Below, in pieces: positions 46,771-57,667 of a stretch of 64,000 nt of DNA. The translations under genes were made by a program, and so were the position numbers. The number at the start of each line of letters is the position of its first letter. Position 1 is the stretch's first letter. Origin of the DNA: Przewalskia tangutica. Lineage: Eukaryota; Streptophyta; Magnoliopsida; Solanales; Solanaceae. The stretch covers positions 69,246,093 through 69,310,092 of the forward strand of contig CM056738.1 of NCBI GenBank assembly GCA_029844215.1, read 5' to 3'. The notes beneath the pieces are model-generated. The model made no database searches, had not been told where the DNA came from, and saw only the letters and a program-made list of their open reading frames with translations.

Positions 46771-48165
46771 CTAGCTTCGCATAAATCGCGCTCGCGCTGC
46801 GTGCGCCGTCATAGCCGCTAAGCTCATCCGCTTTTCTTCACTGAACCGCATTGAATCGCTGAGGCCGGGGCTTGAATGGCGGTGCTGATTCGGGTTCTGG
46901 CTGTTCTCGTATTGACCGTATTGGTTCTCGCTGTTCGAGCATCGATTCTCGCCGCTCGACATCGGTTCTCACGCCTCGATATTGATTCTGCTGCCCCGAT
47001 CTCCTTTCCATGAGAAATTTGGGTGATTCTCCACCTGGATTATAAGTGTTTGAGTAGGGGTTGTTCTGTTGCCTCTGGTAATTGCCTACTGCTTGACACT
47101 CTGCCTGTTCCATTGGTATATTGTTGGGATCCGCTGAAGGGCATCTATCAAATGTATGTGGGCCACCACATATCTCATGCCTTTTAGGCATTTGTACCGC
47201 GTTACCGACAATCGTATGTTGCGCAATCGCTTTCGCTAGAAGGGCCACTTGGGCATTCAAGGCAGCAATAGCATCTACTTCGTGGATCCCCACAGTTCTT
47301 CTCCCACTAGTCGCCCTCTCTTCTATGACATGGTTGTTAGTGGCCATATCTTCTAATAGCTCACGAAGGCCGTGAGTCAATTTTCCTCATGAATGCTCCA
47401 CTGGCCATGCATCTATGATGGTTCGGTTGTCTCGCTTCACCGTGTAGAAGATGTGGACCAAGTTCCACAACTCAATGCAATGGTGTGGACACTTCCTCTG
47501 CAGATCCTTGAACCTTTCCCAAGCTTCATATAAGGACTCTCCATCAGCTTGGTAGAAGTTGTTCAACTCACCTCTCAATTTTGCTGCCTTACAAGGCGGA
47601 AAGAACTTGGCTAGGAATTTCTGTGCTACCGTGCCATGTGAATATCGAATCCCGCGTGGAATTCAACCATACTTTTGCTCTATCCCCGAGTGAGAAGGGA
47701 AAGAGCCTCAACCCGACGCAAGATCATCGTGAACGCCGTTATATCTGAAAGTGGCACATAGCTCCAAGAAATTAGCTATGTGCATGTGTGGATCCTCCGA
47801 TGGCAGTCCTCCGAATTGCACAGTATGCTGTACCATGCTCAAAATTGCTGGTTTTATCTCGAAGTTGTTGGCTCCTATTGCAGGGAGCCTAATGCATGTC
47901 TGTGCTCCATTCACTCTTGGCAGCACATAATCTCCCAAACTTCTTTCTGGCTGGATTCGGACTCTATCCTCCACATCTATCGCACTTGATGAGGACCTTC
48001 TGGGTTAGGTTGATTTTCACCTAACCCTTCTCTCATCCTGTTATTGTTTAGATTACCGTCCATCTCTATTAAAGTTGCAACCCGTTGATTCTTTCTCGCT
48101 CGCTTGCGGTTTTCTCGATCTGGATTGAAGGAACAAGAGTGTTCCGCTCCTCTTCTCCTTCGCAT
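46771..48165 (-). pseudogene. ATH-4 gag
   Basis: ATG at 48165 (MRRRRGAEHSCSFNPDREN) chosen over the upstream in-frame ATG because ATH-3 and ATH-5 gag start with the same RR-GAD/GAE motif. Then ERSLGDYVLPRVNGAQ, IRLPAIGANNFEIKPAIL, GLPSEDPHMHIANFLELCATF, RGELNNFYQADGESLYEAWE and RKCPHHCIELWNLVHIFY in broken frames; 47380-46838 is open. The knuckle reads HEICGGPHTFDRC: its first Cys is His, which would disable zinc binding. The tail after 46990 becomes R/E/Q-rich and unlike its relatives (see the finding on sequence quality). Confidence 0.78.
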
Positions 48166-48325
48166 AAACCGATTGCACAAATAGATCAAAAACAGAAAAC
48201 AAATCACGGCAACCTGATTTTCCGAAAAGTAGCGAAAAAACGTAAAAATTAAAATAAAAATTAAAAATTAAAGACCAAATTAGAAATTAAAAATAGATAA
48301 TTTTGATATTGAACTAATGCCTAAT

Positions 48326-48342
48326 CCCCGGCAACGGCGCCA
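48326..48342 (-). promoter_or_regulatory. Primer-binding site of ATH-4 (tRNA-Asp)
   Basis: Minus strand TGGCGCCGTTGCCGGGG, six bases after the 5' LTR. Confidence 0.85.
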
Positions 48343-48348
48343 AAAACT

Positions 48349-49734
48349 TGATGCGAGTAATATGCACACACTTTTAAACGCAAGTGCACGTTATCGTATC
48401 AAGTAGTATAGTCTTAGATAAGACCGAATATCGTCCTCTAGGATTAGGGTTCAAGTACCAACTATCTATTTTCTAGTATCTATTTGGTGAATTAATGATT
48501 GATTGTTTGGTTTATAACTAAGAATTATTAAAGATAAGTAAATATAAAGAATTACTTCAGATGTGATGAGAATAGAGCTTCTATGTATCCTCACTATCCG
48601 CTTATGCTACTTACTAATGCATTACTTATGGTGTTCTTCTTTTGGAGAAAGCAGTTTACTAAATCGCTTTATACTCCCGTTAGTTATATAAACACTCAAC
48701 CCAGATTGTTCCTTACCTACCTGTCGGTGATAAGGGTAACTCTATAGGAGGATTAAGAACAAAACCTAGTTGACCGTCACGCACAATGCGCAAAATTAGG
48801 GTTGTTAAGCCTCTCATCAACGCTACAAAACTAATTGAGGTATTTTCATCCCCAATTCAAGCCTGTCTACCCAACTTACAAAGATATTCACAATCCTCTT
48901 TTCGTAACTGATTAGAAATCATATTATGATAACTAGTTGTCAATTAGTTACCAAGAATTCAACTCAATTATTGGATAGATCTCTCAATAAGAAAAATAAC
49001 CATAAGCGTGCATTAATTTATAACATAAGTTTCAAGAAATTCAACATAGAAAGCCTATAAGAGAATTAGTTCCTAGCCATGAATATGACAAGAACTAATT
49101 CAAAGTTCATCATGCAAAAACCGAATTAAAGAAAAGAAAAGGAAAAGAAAGTACTAAGTTAATGGTATCCAATCTCCAAGCCAAAATCTTGAGTTGTGCA
49201 AGAAGGGGAACCTCAAACCGCCTAGGTTCTCCTTATATAGGTTTAAAAACACCTCCTTCTTTTCCTCGCAGTTCGCCCAAAAATCCGTCAAAAGACCTAA
49301 TTTTTCCGCTGCCGCCGCGCTCGCAGATAGCGCGCGCCGGAAGTTCTGCGATCCGTCGGGTGTTTTGCGCGCCGCGCCGATATTCGCTGTTCGAGGCGCC
49401 ACGCCTGTATCTTCAGTAGCTCTCGGATGTTTAGGCGTCGCGCCTGACCGCTGTCTTGTAGCCGCGGCACAATCTTCGCCTCGAATAGTGGCGCGCGCGC
49501 CCTCGCTGTCGCAGGAGGCGCCACTGCTCGATTTTAGCCTCGTTCGCTTTTTCTCTGTTTCGGCTCGCATCTCCTCTTTTGCCCTCTTTTTGCTCCTTTT
49601 CCGCCATTTGGCCATTTTAACCACTTTGACTCAAAAGAAAGAAAAACTATCCTAATACGACACTTATATGTGCAAAATGGGACAGAAGACTAACTAAAAC
49701 TGACTCAAAAGGTGTATATAAAATACACCGATCA
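48349..49734 (-). repeat. ATH-4 5' LTR
   Basis: 1386 bp, partner of 40954-42405 but with many short losses, especially in homopolymers and in the GC module (49305-49520). Confidence 0.85.
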
Positions 49735-50618
49735 CCTATGTGTGTCAGTTATGGAAAGAAAGGTTGAAAATGTCTAGAAAATCTGTTTGATTGTTATTTG
49801 AGGCGAAATAGTTAAGATGTACATATTTAGGGAGATGATTCAGACATTTCTTTGATAGCCCTTCTGACCATTTATTACCTATCCTCACATAAATTGTATC
49901 ACTAGTCAGCCCCTTTGAGCCTAAAATAAGATATTTTTTTGACACCCTATGATTCTTTGTTTGTGCCATAAGTAAAAATTGAAAGTTAGTGGGATGAAAA
50001 GTGTTGAAAAAGAAACAAGAAGAGAGCGAAAATTTGATGCACCCCAATGAAAAATATGCAAAAGCCTAAGTTTGGGGATGTTTGTTATTTATAAAGTATC
50101 TCATTCTCTCAAAAGAAAAGAGAGGAGAAAAATAGGTATGAGATTAAAATGAAAGTCAAAAAGAAGGAAAAAGAATTAATGAAAAATGCTTATGGTACGT
50201 ACTTGAGCCTAAATGCCTACTCTTACTTACCCCAGCCTAAGCCTACATTACAACCCTTGAAAGTCCTGATGATATCTAATATGTATGTCTATGATTAGTG
50301 GATAATAGCAAGTAAACAGATCTATAGAATTTTGAAAAAGATGGAATGAAATTGGCATGCATAGGTTAAGTGTTTGTATTTCCATTGATCATGATCTATG
50401 TGAATTTGCAAAATATCTAACTTGAAATCCTAGATTGCTAAATATTTATGCTATGTATGTTCTAACATATTATTCCAATATTTCATCCATGAATTTGAAG
50501 GAGCATTGCTATAACTACTTGATCCAATTCACAGAGTCTTTTATTTAACTTTGTTTTAATTTTTATTTTTGTTTTGTGCTTTACTTGAGGGCGAGTAAAG
50601 TGTAAGTTTGGGGGTGTT

Positions 50619-51997
50619 TGTTAAGTGTATTTTGTATACACTTTTGAGTCCTTTTTAGTTAGTATTTTACTCTTTTATTTTGCGTTTAGTATAGTGTTAA
50701 GTGTGTTTTTCTTTTATTTTGTGTCACAACGATCATAAAGGAGAAGATATTACTTTTAAGGATGAAACGAGCTTAATTGAGATGAAATCTGTACAAGCAC
50801 ATCCCAAGGAATGAAGCCTAAAAAGTTCCAAAAAGAACAGAAGAAATCTGGCAGATTCCGGACAGAAATCAAAGAGGCACAGCGGTGCCATGGAATCGTG
50901 GTCAGAAAAATTAGCACCGAGGCGTAAAAATTGCCGAAAGTCCGAAACAGAAACACCATCGAAGGCACCGCGGTTCCTGACAGTAGCACCGCGGTGCCAT
51001 ATGTCCATTGAGCTACAGTTATTTCATAAGAATTAGCATCGCGGTGCCGGACAGCGGAACCGCGGTGCCGACGCGTATTTTCAGAATTCCTGGGCCGAAT
51101 TGGACAGGGTTTTTATGGTCCGAAAGACAAACGTTTCCCCAGCTATAAAACCTCTAAACCCTGGCAGCTTTTAATCACTTTTTGATATACCATATACCAT
51201 ATTACAAATCATACTTTTGGGAGGCAAGAAGGAGGCTACAATTGGAGACTCTAGTTCAAGTTCTTTTCCTTTCCTTTGCTTTATTTCAGTTTATGTTGGA
51301 TTGTAATCTAGTTCTTGACATGACAATGTTTAGGAGCTAATTACTTTAGTAAGGTTTTCCATCAAATCTTCTTGAAACTCTTTTATATAGTTAATGCATA
51401 GTTATTGATTATTTCTTCAGCATATTAAGATCTATTCAATATTGTTATGATTTCTTGATAATTAACTAGATATTTCTGAAAGGTGAGATTTGAATATGAT
51501 GTAATTGTCTAGACATAGGTTAAAATCATGGACGAAAGTACCCCGATACTTGTGTAGTATTTAAAGGTTATTGTTCTTAATCCTCATGTGTGGTAAAACT
51601 TATCATAGAAATATAGAAAGTTTCTGCACTAGGTTGAGCTCTTGTATGTCCTAACCGGAATATAATGACAGATTAGTTAACATGTTATCTTAATAAGAAG
51701 AAGAATCATTAGCATTGCATTAACACGTGAAATAGTGGATAGTTGAGGAGATTGGAAACCCTATTCTCTTCATAACTGTTATAAACCCAAAGTATTATAA
51801 TCTTTAGTTTATTTTATGCACTTAGTCATAATCTTAGTTATAATTCTCAAACTAAAGAACGTCAACCAAATAGATACCATAGAATAGATAACCGATACAT
51901 AATAAACCAGTCTCTGTGGAAGATAAACTCGGTCTTACAGATCTTTATCACTTGAACGATATGTACACTTGCGTAAGCATCTAGAAACATCGCAACA
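50619..51997 (+). repeat. ATH-3 3' LTR
   Basis: 1379 bp, TGTTAAGTGTATTTTG... to ...CATCGCAACA, collinear with 36311-37723. It has a roughly 40-bp deletion near 51470 relative to the left LTR. GC module at 50877-51070. Confidence 0.87.
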
Positions 51998-52373
51998 GGA
52001 GCTAAACTCTTAATTAGGGCTTTCCATTGAATTGCTTGAAACTTGTTTTAATGAATTAATGCATTAGTTTGGTTTCTTCTTCATCTTGTTAAGATTTATT
52101 CAATATTGGTTTGAACGTTTGATAGTTACTTGATCACTAATTATCATAATTTATATGATTTCAAATCGAGAACCAAGAAGAGAGATTTGGTTATGCTGTA
52201 ATTGAATAGACAGGTTAAAACCGCGGACGAAAGTACCCTATACTTGTGTATCAGTGTAGGTTATTGTTCTTAATACTCCTATGTAGTAAAACCTATCATA
52301 GAAATATAGAAGGTTTCTGCACTGGGGTTGAGCGTTTATATATCCTAACTGGAATATAAAACAGACTTGTTAA
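51998..52373 (+). repeat. ATH-2 3' LTR, second part
   Basis: Resumes with the duplicated GGAGC and runs to the ATH-5 insertion point (GTTAA, 52369-52373). Confidence 0.83.
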
Positions 52374-53504
52374 TGTTAGACATATTTTATATACACCTTT
52401 TGAGTCATTTTTAGTTAGTATTTTACCCGTTTTTGTCCAAATATGTGTCGTGTTAGGATATTTTTTATTTCTTTTGAGTCACAGTGGTTTAAAAAGGCAA
52501 CGTGGAGAAAGGAAACAAAAAGAGGGCAGAAAAGGAGGTTCCCGAGCCAAAAAAGACGAAAGTTGACATCCCGGACGAGAACAGGGCGGCGCCGTGGTGC
52601 CAATCCATCAACGATTGCAGGGCTACGATGCCCAATGTACTGAGAAGCTGCAAGAGTTTCGACGCCATGACGCCAGTCTGTAGGGCCGTGGCGCCAACGC
52701 GGGAATTTTGCCAAATCCGAGAAGGAATGGGCCAAAGCATAGAAGGAAAAGTGGGACACGTTTTGGGAGGCTATAAAAGGCCCTTTGGGCAGATTTTTCA
52801 AGGGTGACACAATCCCTAATTCATCACATAACATAATTTCCTTTCGAATCGCTTGAACCTCGTCTTTATGACTTAATGCATTAATTTGGTTTCTTCTTCA
52901 TATAGTTAAGATTTATTCAATAGTTGTTTTGATTGCTTGGTAATTAACTAATCACTAGTTATCATCACTTATATGATTTCGAATCGAAATCCGAAAGGGG
53001 AGATTTGAATATGCTATAGTTGAATAAACATAGGTTAAAATCGTGGACGAAAGTACTCCGATACTTGTGTAGTTTTATAGGTTATTGTTCTTAATCCTCC
53101 TATGTGGTAAAATCTGTCATAGAAATATAAAATATTTCTGCACCGGGGTTAAGTGTTTATATATCCTAACCAGAATATAAAACGGTCTAGTTAACTTGTT
53201 ATCTTAACATAAAAGAAGAACCTTTATTGTTGCATTAAGGATTAAGGCGAGTTGATAGTTGAGGAGATTGGAAGCCCTATTTCCACCATATCTGATTTAA
53301 GTAAAGTAATTTAGTTAACTTTTACAATTGTTCAGTAGTTCATAGATAAAAACCACAACAAAATATCGACAGCCAAATAGATACCATAGGATAGATGTTT
53401 GGTAATTGAACACTAATCCCTGAAGACGATATTCGCTCTTACCTAGACTATATTACTTGTAACGATACGTACACTTGCGTTAAGCGTGTGGAAAATCGCT
53501 AACA
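52374..53504 (+). repeat. ATH-5 5' LTR
   Basis: 1131 bp with GC module 52588-52700 and TATA box TATAAAA at 52772-52778 (GGAGGCTATAAAAGGCCC). Confidence 0.87.
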
Positions 53505-53513
53505 AGTTTTTGG

Positions 53514-53527
53514 CGCCGTTGCCGGGA
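53514..53527 (+). promoter_or_regulatory. Primer-binding site of ATH-5 (tRNA-Asp)
   Basis: TGGCGCCGTTGCCGGG, then A; same site as in the other ATH elements. Confidence 0.8.
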
Positions 53528-53663
53528 ATTGGCATAGTTCAATATCAATTTATCTATTCTTAATTTCTAATTTGGTTTTTATTTTTATTTTATTTTATTT
53601 TATTTGTGGAACCGTGCGCCGTGATCTGTTTGTTGATTTTGATCTATTTCAGGGATCTCGTTT

Positions 53664-54902
53664 ATGCGAAGAAAAAGAGGAGCAGACACACTTGTTCCAT
53701 TCAACCCTGAAATTGAAAAGACTTGCAAGCAGAACCGGAGAAACACACGAATTATTAAATTGATAGCCATGGGGAATCGACAGAATAATAATGAGATGAA
53801 TGCAGAGATGAGTGATCATCAACCCAACCAAGGAGTACCCCCAGGGTTGCAGAATGATGTAGAGGAAAAAGTTCAGATCCAGGCAGAGGAGTGCAGGAGA
53901 TTATGTCGCCAAGAGTTGCTGAAACGCACTTACATAAGGTTCCCAGCAATAGGAGCGAATAATTTTGACATAAAGCCTGCGATCCTGAGCATCACAGTCC
54001 AGTTCGAAGGGTTACCATCTGAAGACCCATATATGCACATTGTAAATTTCCTGGAGTTGTGTGCCACGTTCAAATATAATGGCGTTACTGAAGACGACAT
54101 CCGGTTGATGCTCTTCCCTTTCTCACTTTGGGATAGAGCAAAGGTTTGGTTGAATTCGCTGCCGACAGATTCTATATTCACATGGCAGAATCTAGCACAT
54201 AAGTTTCTAGCAAAGTTCTTCCCACCATCAAAGGCAGCCAAGCTAAGAGGAGAGCTAAATAATTTCTATCAGATTGATGGGGAGTCACTTTATGAGGCTT
54301 GGGAAAGATTTAAGGATCTACAGAGGAAGTGCCCACATCATGACATTGAACAGTGAAATTTGGTCCATATCTTTTACAATGGGCTATTTGGGACCACGAG
54401 AACCATTATTGATGCAGCTGCAGGGGGCACCTTTATGATGGAGACATCACATGAGGCTCATGATTTGCGAGAGGATATGACCACCAACAATCACTTTCCA
54501 TATGAGAGGGGGATAGGTGGAAGGAAACCGATAGGAGTTCATGAGCTAGATGCCATCACAACACTCAATGCACAAGTGGCTCTCCTGACCAAACAACTCC
54601 AGCAGAACACTGTGTCAGTAAACGCAGTCCAGAGGCCAATGATTTGTGATATTTGTGGGGGTCCACATACTTTTGACAGGTGCCCAACAGCTGACCCCAA
54701 CAATATTCCTATTGAGCAAGCACAGTGTCAAGTAGTAGGAAATTTCCAAAGGCCCCAGAACAACCCCTATTCGAACACTTATAATCCAAGGTGGAGAAAT
54801 CACCCAAATTTCTTATGGAGGGGTGACCAAGGGCAGCAGAATCTGTTCAAAGGCCAATATCAGAATCAGCCACCACTAAATCAGGCCTCATCTTCGCAGT
54901 AA
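53664..54902 (+). pseudogene. ATH-5 gag
   Basis: ATG 53664 (MRRKRGADTLVPFNPEIEKT). Capsid motifs run without frameshift: IRFPAIGANNFDIKPAILSI, GLPSEDPYMHIVNFLELCAT, IRLMLFPFSLWDRAKVWLNS, WQNLAHKFLAKFFPPSKAAK, GELNNFYQIDGESLYEAWER, HIFYNGLFGTTRTIIDAAAG. The knuckle CDICGGPHTFDRC is intact near residues 330-342. One in-frame TGA (54354-54356) stands where ATH-3 and ATH-4 have TGG (Trp); a TAA ends the piece at 54900-54902, but the same frame goes on into the protease. Would form the virus-like particle. Confidence 0.86.
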
Positions 54903-56018
54903 TTTAACTCATCTGCCCCACACGAAAAACAAGATGAATTGAGGGCAGCCTTGTTGACACTCACCAACTCACAGACTCAATTCATGGCAGAAACAAGGTC
55001 CTCCATAAGGAACTTAGAGACCTAGGTTGGACAGCTGGCCAATATGGTGAATAACAGGCCACAGGGCACTCTTCCGAGCAATACAGAGGTTAACCCGAGA
55101 GAGCAGTGTCAAGTAGTGACATTGAGAAGTGGGAGGCAGTTAGAGCAACCTACACCCCAGCCTGTGATAGAGCAGAGAGTTGAGAAGAAAGTTGCTACAG
55201 AAAAGGAGGGGGTCACTAATGACGACCCTATTTTAGAGAAGGCTCCACCAGTTCCAGTGAGGGAATACACAGAGAAGATACCCTACCTGTAGAGGCTGCA
55301 AAGGAAGGCAGTTGATAAGCAATTCTCCAAGTTCTTGGAGGTGTTTAAAAAGCTGCACATAAACATTCATTTCATTAAGGCATTTGAGCAAATGCCTACT
55401 TATTTTAAATTCATGAAGGAGGTTCTTGGGAAAAAGAGGAAACTGGCTGATTATGAGACGGTGACATTGACAGAGGAGTGCAGTGTCATCTTGCAAAAGA
55501 AACTGCCTCCTAAGCTTAAGGATCCAGGGAGCTTCACACGGCCCTGCACTATTGGTAGGGTGACATGCAACAGGGCCCTGTGTGATTTGGGGGCTAGTAT
55601 CAACCTTATGCCTCTGTCAGTATTTAAGAGATTGAGTTTGGGTGAAGCCAAACCAACCACAGTGAACTTGCAGTTGGCTGATAGAACAGTGGTGCATCCT
55701 AGAGGTATCATCGAAGACGTGCTTGTTAAGATGGGAAAGTTTTTCTTCCCAGCAGACTTCCTCATCGTTGACATGGAGGAAGACGATAAAATTCCCATCA
55801 TCTTGGGAAGGTCATTCCTTGTAACTGGGAGAGCCCTTATAGATGTGGAAAAGGGCGAGCTAAAACTGAGAGTTGAGGACGAAGAGATGATATTCAAGGT
55901 GTTTAAACCCACCATTGAATCCCAAGTCATGAGAAAATGTCTCGCAGTCAGCACGACGGACAAGCAGCTGAGCCAGCACAGGTCAAAGCCAAGGAGATCA
56001 GTCCGTCAACGCAGGTAA
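54903..56018 (+). pseudogene. ATH-5 protease
   Basis: Continues the gag frame with two more in-frame TAG stops (55023-55025, 55290-55292). Linker (DELRAALLTLTNSQTQFMAE, LRSGRQLEQPTPQ, VTNDDPILEKAPP), helical part (LEVFKKLHINIHFIKAFEQM), then CDLGASINLMPLSVF with an intact active site, LQLADRTVVHPRG, IPIILGRSFLVTGRALIDVE. It ends 56018; a frame-shifted basic tail (KKKKNSLRRK) follows, comparable to those of ATH-3 and -4. The four stops are the only lesions in about 2.35 kb. Confidence 0.84.
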
Positions 56019-56307
56019 GCATTGCTAAACCCTCTCCTAAGAAAAAGAAAAATAGTCTGAGAAGAAAATGATCCTGAAATGGATAGGCTGTGGGGTTAAA
56101 TTACCCCAATATTCTTGATAAGGAACCGACGTCCGGCTACAAGACGTTAAAGACAACGCTACTTGGGAGGCAACCCAAAGTTTTTAAATTATACAATTTA
56201 ATTTTAGTTAGAACAGTATCATGTATGGTATTGTTTGTGGTGTTGTGATGACATGTACATGGCTGAAAAGTGGAGCACGAAATACGAGAGAAGGGAAAAA
56301 TCGATTG

Positions 56308-56516
56308 AGCGCGGCGCGGATCTGGCCGTGGCGCCGAAAGTTCAGAGAGCCCGCAGAAGTTTGGGCGCCACAGCGCCAAAATATAGGGCCGTGGCGCTGA
56401 TTTATCAGAAGGCACAGGATTTTGGGCGCCACGGCACCGAAATGCAGGGTCGCGGCGCCTATCGAAGATACTCTGCCATGCACTATCAGCCACCGCCACC
56501 ATTTTAAACCACAAGT
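56308..56516. repeat. GC palindrome module and extra-ORF stub in ATH-5 interior
   Basis: GCGCGGCGCGG, GGCCGTGGCGCCGAAAG, GGGCGCCACAGCGCC, GGCGCCACGGCACCG and GGTCGCGGCGCC in 150 bp. The open frame over it ends AMHYQPPPPF-stop (56478-56507), the same C terminus as the ATH-4 extra ORF (MHYPPPPPPF). ATH-5 thus keeps only the tail of that ORF. Confidence 0.7.
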
Positions 56517-57667
56517 CTGTAAGTAGTCCCGTCTTTTTTTTTAGTCGTGTACACATTGGGGACAATGTGTGATTTATATTTGGGGGTTCTTAGTTTATTT
56601 TGTTTATTTTTGAGTCTTTTTGTTGTTTTTTTTATGTTTTATATGAGTCTAATTTTTTTTATGATCATGCGTGTTGTAGTTACTTGAAACGCCTAGTGAA
56701 GTAAAATGGGATAATGTAATGGAATTAGAAGTAGAAAAATCTGAACGCTTAAATTAGGTATGTCAAAGACTCATGAAATCAAAGTATTTGAGGTATCTGT
56801 GCTTGATTTATTCATTGTTAATGATAAAGCCTATGTGTCTGCTTGCTTGTTATTTGAGGCGAAATAGTTAGGATGTACACGTTAGGGAGATGACTCAGAC
56901 ATTTCTTTGTTAGCCCTTCTTACCATTCATTGCCTATCCCTGACAATAAATTGTATCCCTAGTCAGCCCCTTTTAGCCTAAAATAAGATATTGTATTTGA
57001 CACCTTATAATTCCATGTTTGTGCCATAAGTGAAAAATTGAAGATGTTTGGAATGAAAAGTGTTGAAAAAGAGACAAAATGAGAGTGAACAAATTTATGC
57101 ACCCCAATGAAAATAAATAGGCAAAAGCCTAAGTTTGGGGGTGCTTGTTATTCATAATGCACCTCATTCTCTCAAAACAAGAGAGAGAAAAGATAGGTAT
57201 GAGGTTAGAAAAGGAAATCAAAAGGAAGGAAAATAGTTGAAAGAAAAAGAGCTTATGGTACGTAATTTGAGCCTAAATGCCTATTTTTACCTACCCTTGC
57301 CTAAACCTACATTACAACTCTGAAAAATCCTGAAGATCTCTAGTATGTGTATCTATGATTAGTGGAGAATAGCAAGTGAACATGTCATATAATTTTGAAT
57401 TTGACATGCATAGGTTAAGTATTCCTACTTCCATTGAGCATGATTGAACTGAGTTTGCGAAATATCTGACTTGAGAGTTTAGAATGCTAAAAATCCATGC
57501 TATACATGTTCCTGCATATTATCCTACTAACCTTCATGCTTTTCTAGTGACATTTGTGCAACGGGTTGACCAGTGTCGTTAAGTCTGTTATTTTCTTTTC
57601 TTTCGTGTCTTTGTTTCTATTTTTGATCTTTACTCGAGGGCGAGCAAAGGTTAAGTTTGGGGGTGTT

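Larger units (their letters stand above)
40954..49734 (-). mobile_element. ATH-4: Athila-like element with gag, protease and an extra ORF
   Basis: Inserted antisense into ATH-3 (duplication CCTAT, 40949-40953 and 49735-49739). LTRs 40954-42405 (3') and 48349-49734 (5'), minus-strand ends TGATCGGTGTATTTTA and TTACTCGCATCA or TTACACGCATCA. On the minus strand: tRNA-Asp primer site, gag, protease, post-pol motif (45600-45650), then an extra ORF in the env position. No RT, RNase H or integrase. It is the deepest, and so among the youngest, insertions here. Confidence 0.88.
36311..51997 (+). mobile_element. ATH-3: Athila-like gag-protease element
   Basis: LTRs 36311-37723 and 50619-51997 (TGTTAAG...CGCAACA). 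Duplication GGAGT (36306-36310) / GGAGC (51998-52002), one base different. Interior: tRNA-Asp primer site, gag, protease, then directly the 3' untranslated part, with ATH-4 inserted at 40954. RT, RNase H and integrase are absent although the junction after protease is clean. Confidence 0.88.

Noticed and set aside
49194..49655. 153-codon plus-strand frame in the ATH-4 5' LTR
   Set aside because: Runs through the GC-rich module; length reflects GC content. Similar frames at 17024-17398 and 30664-30876 have the same cause.
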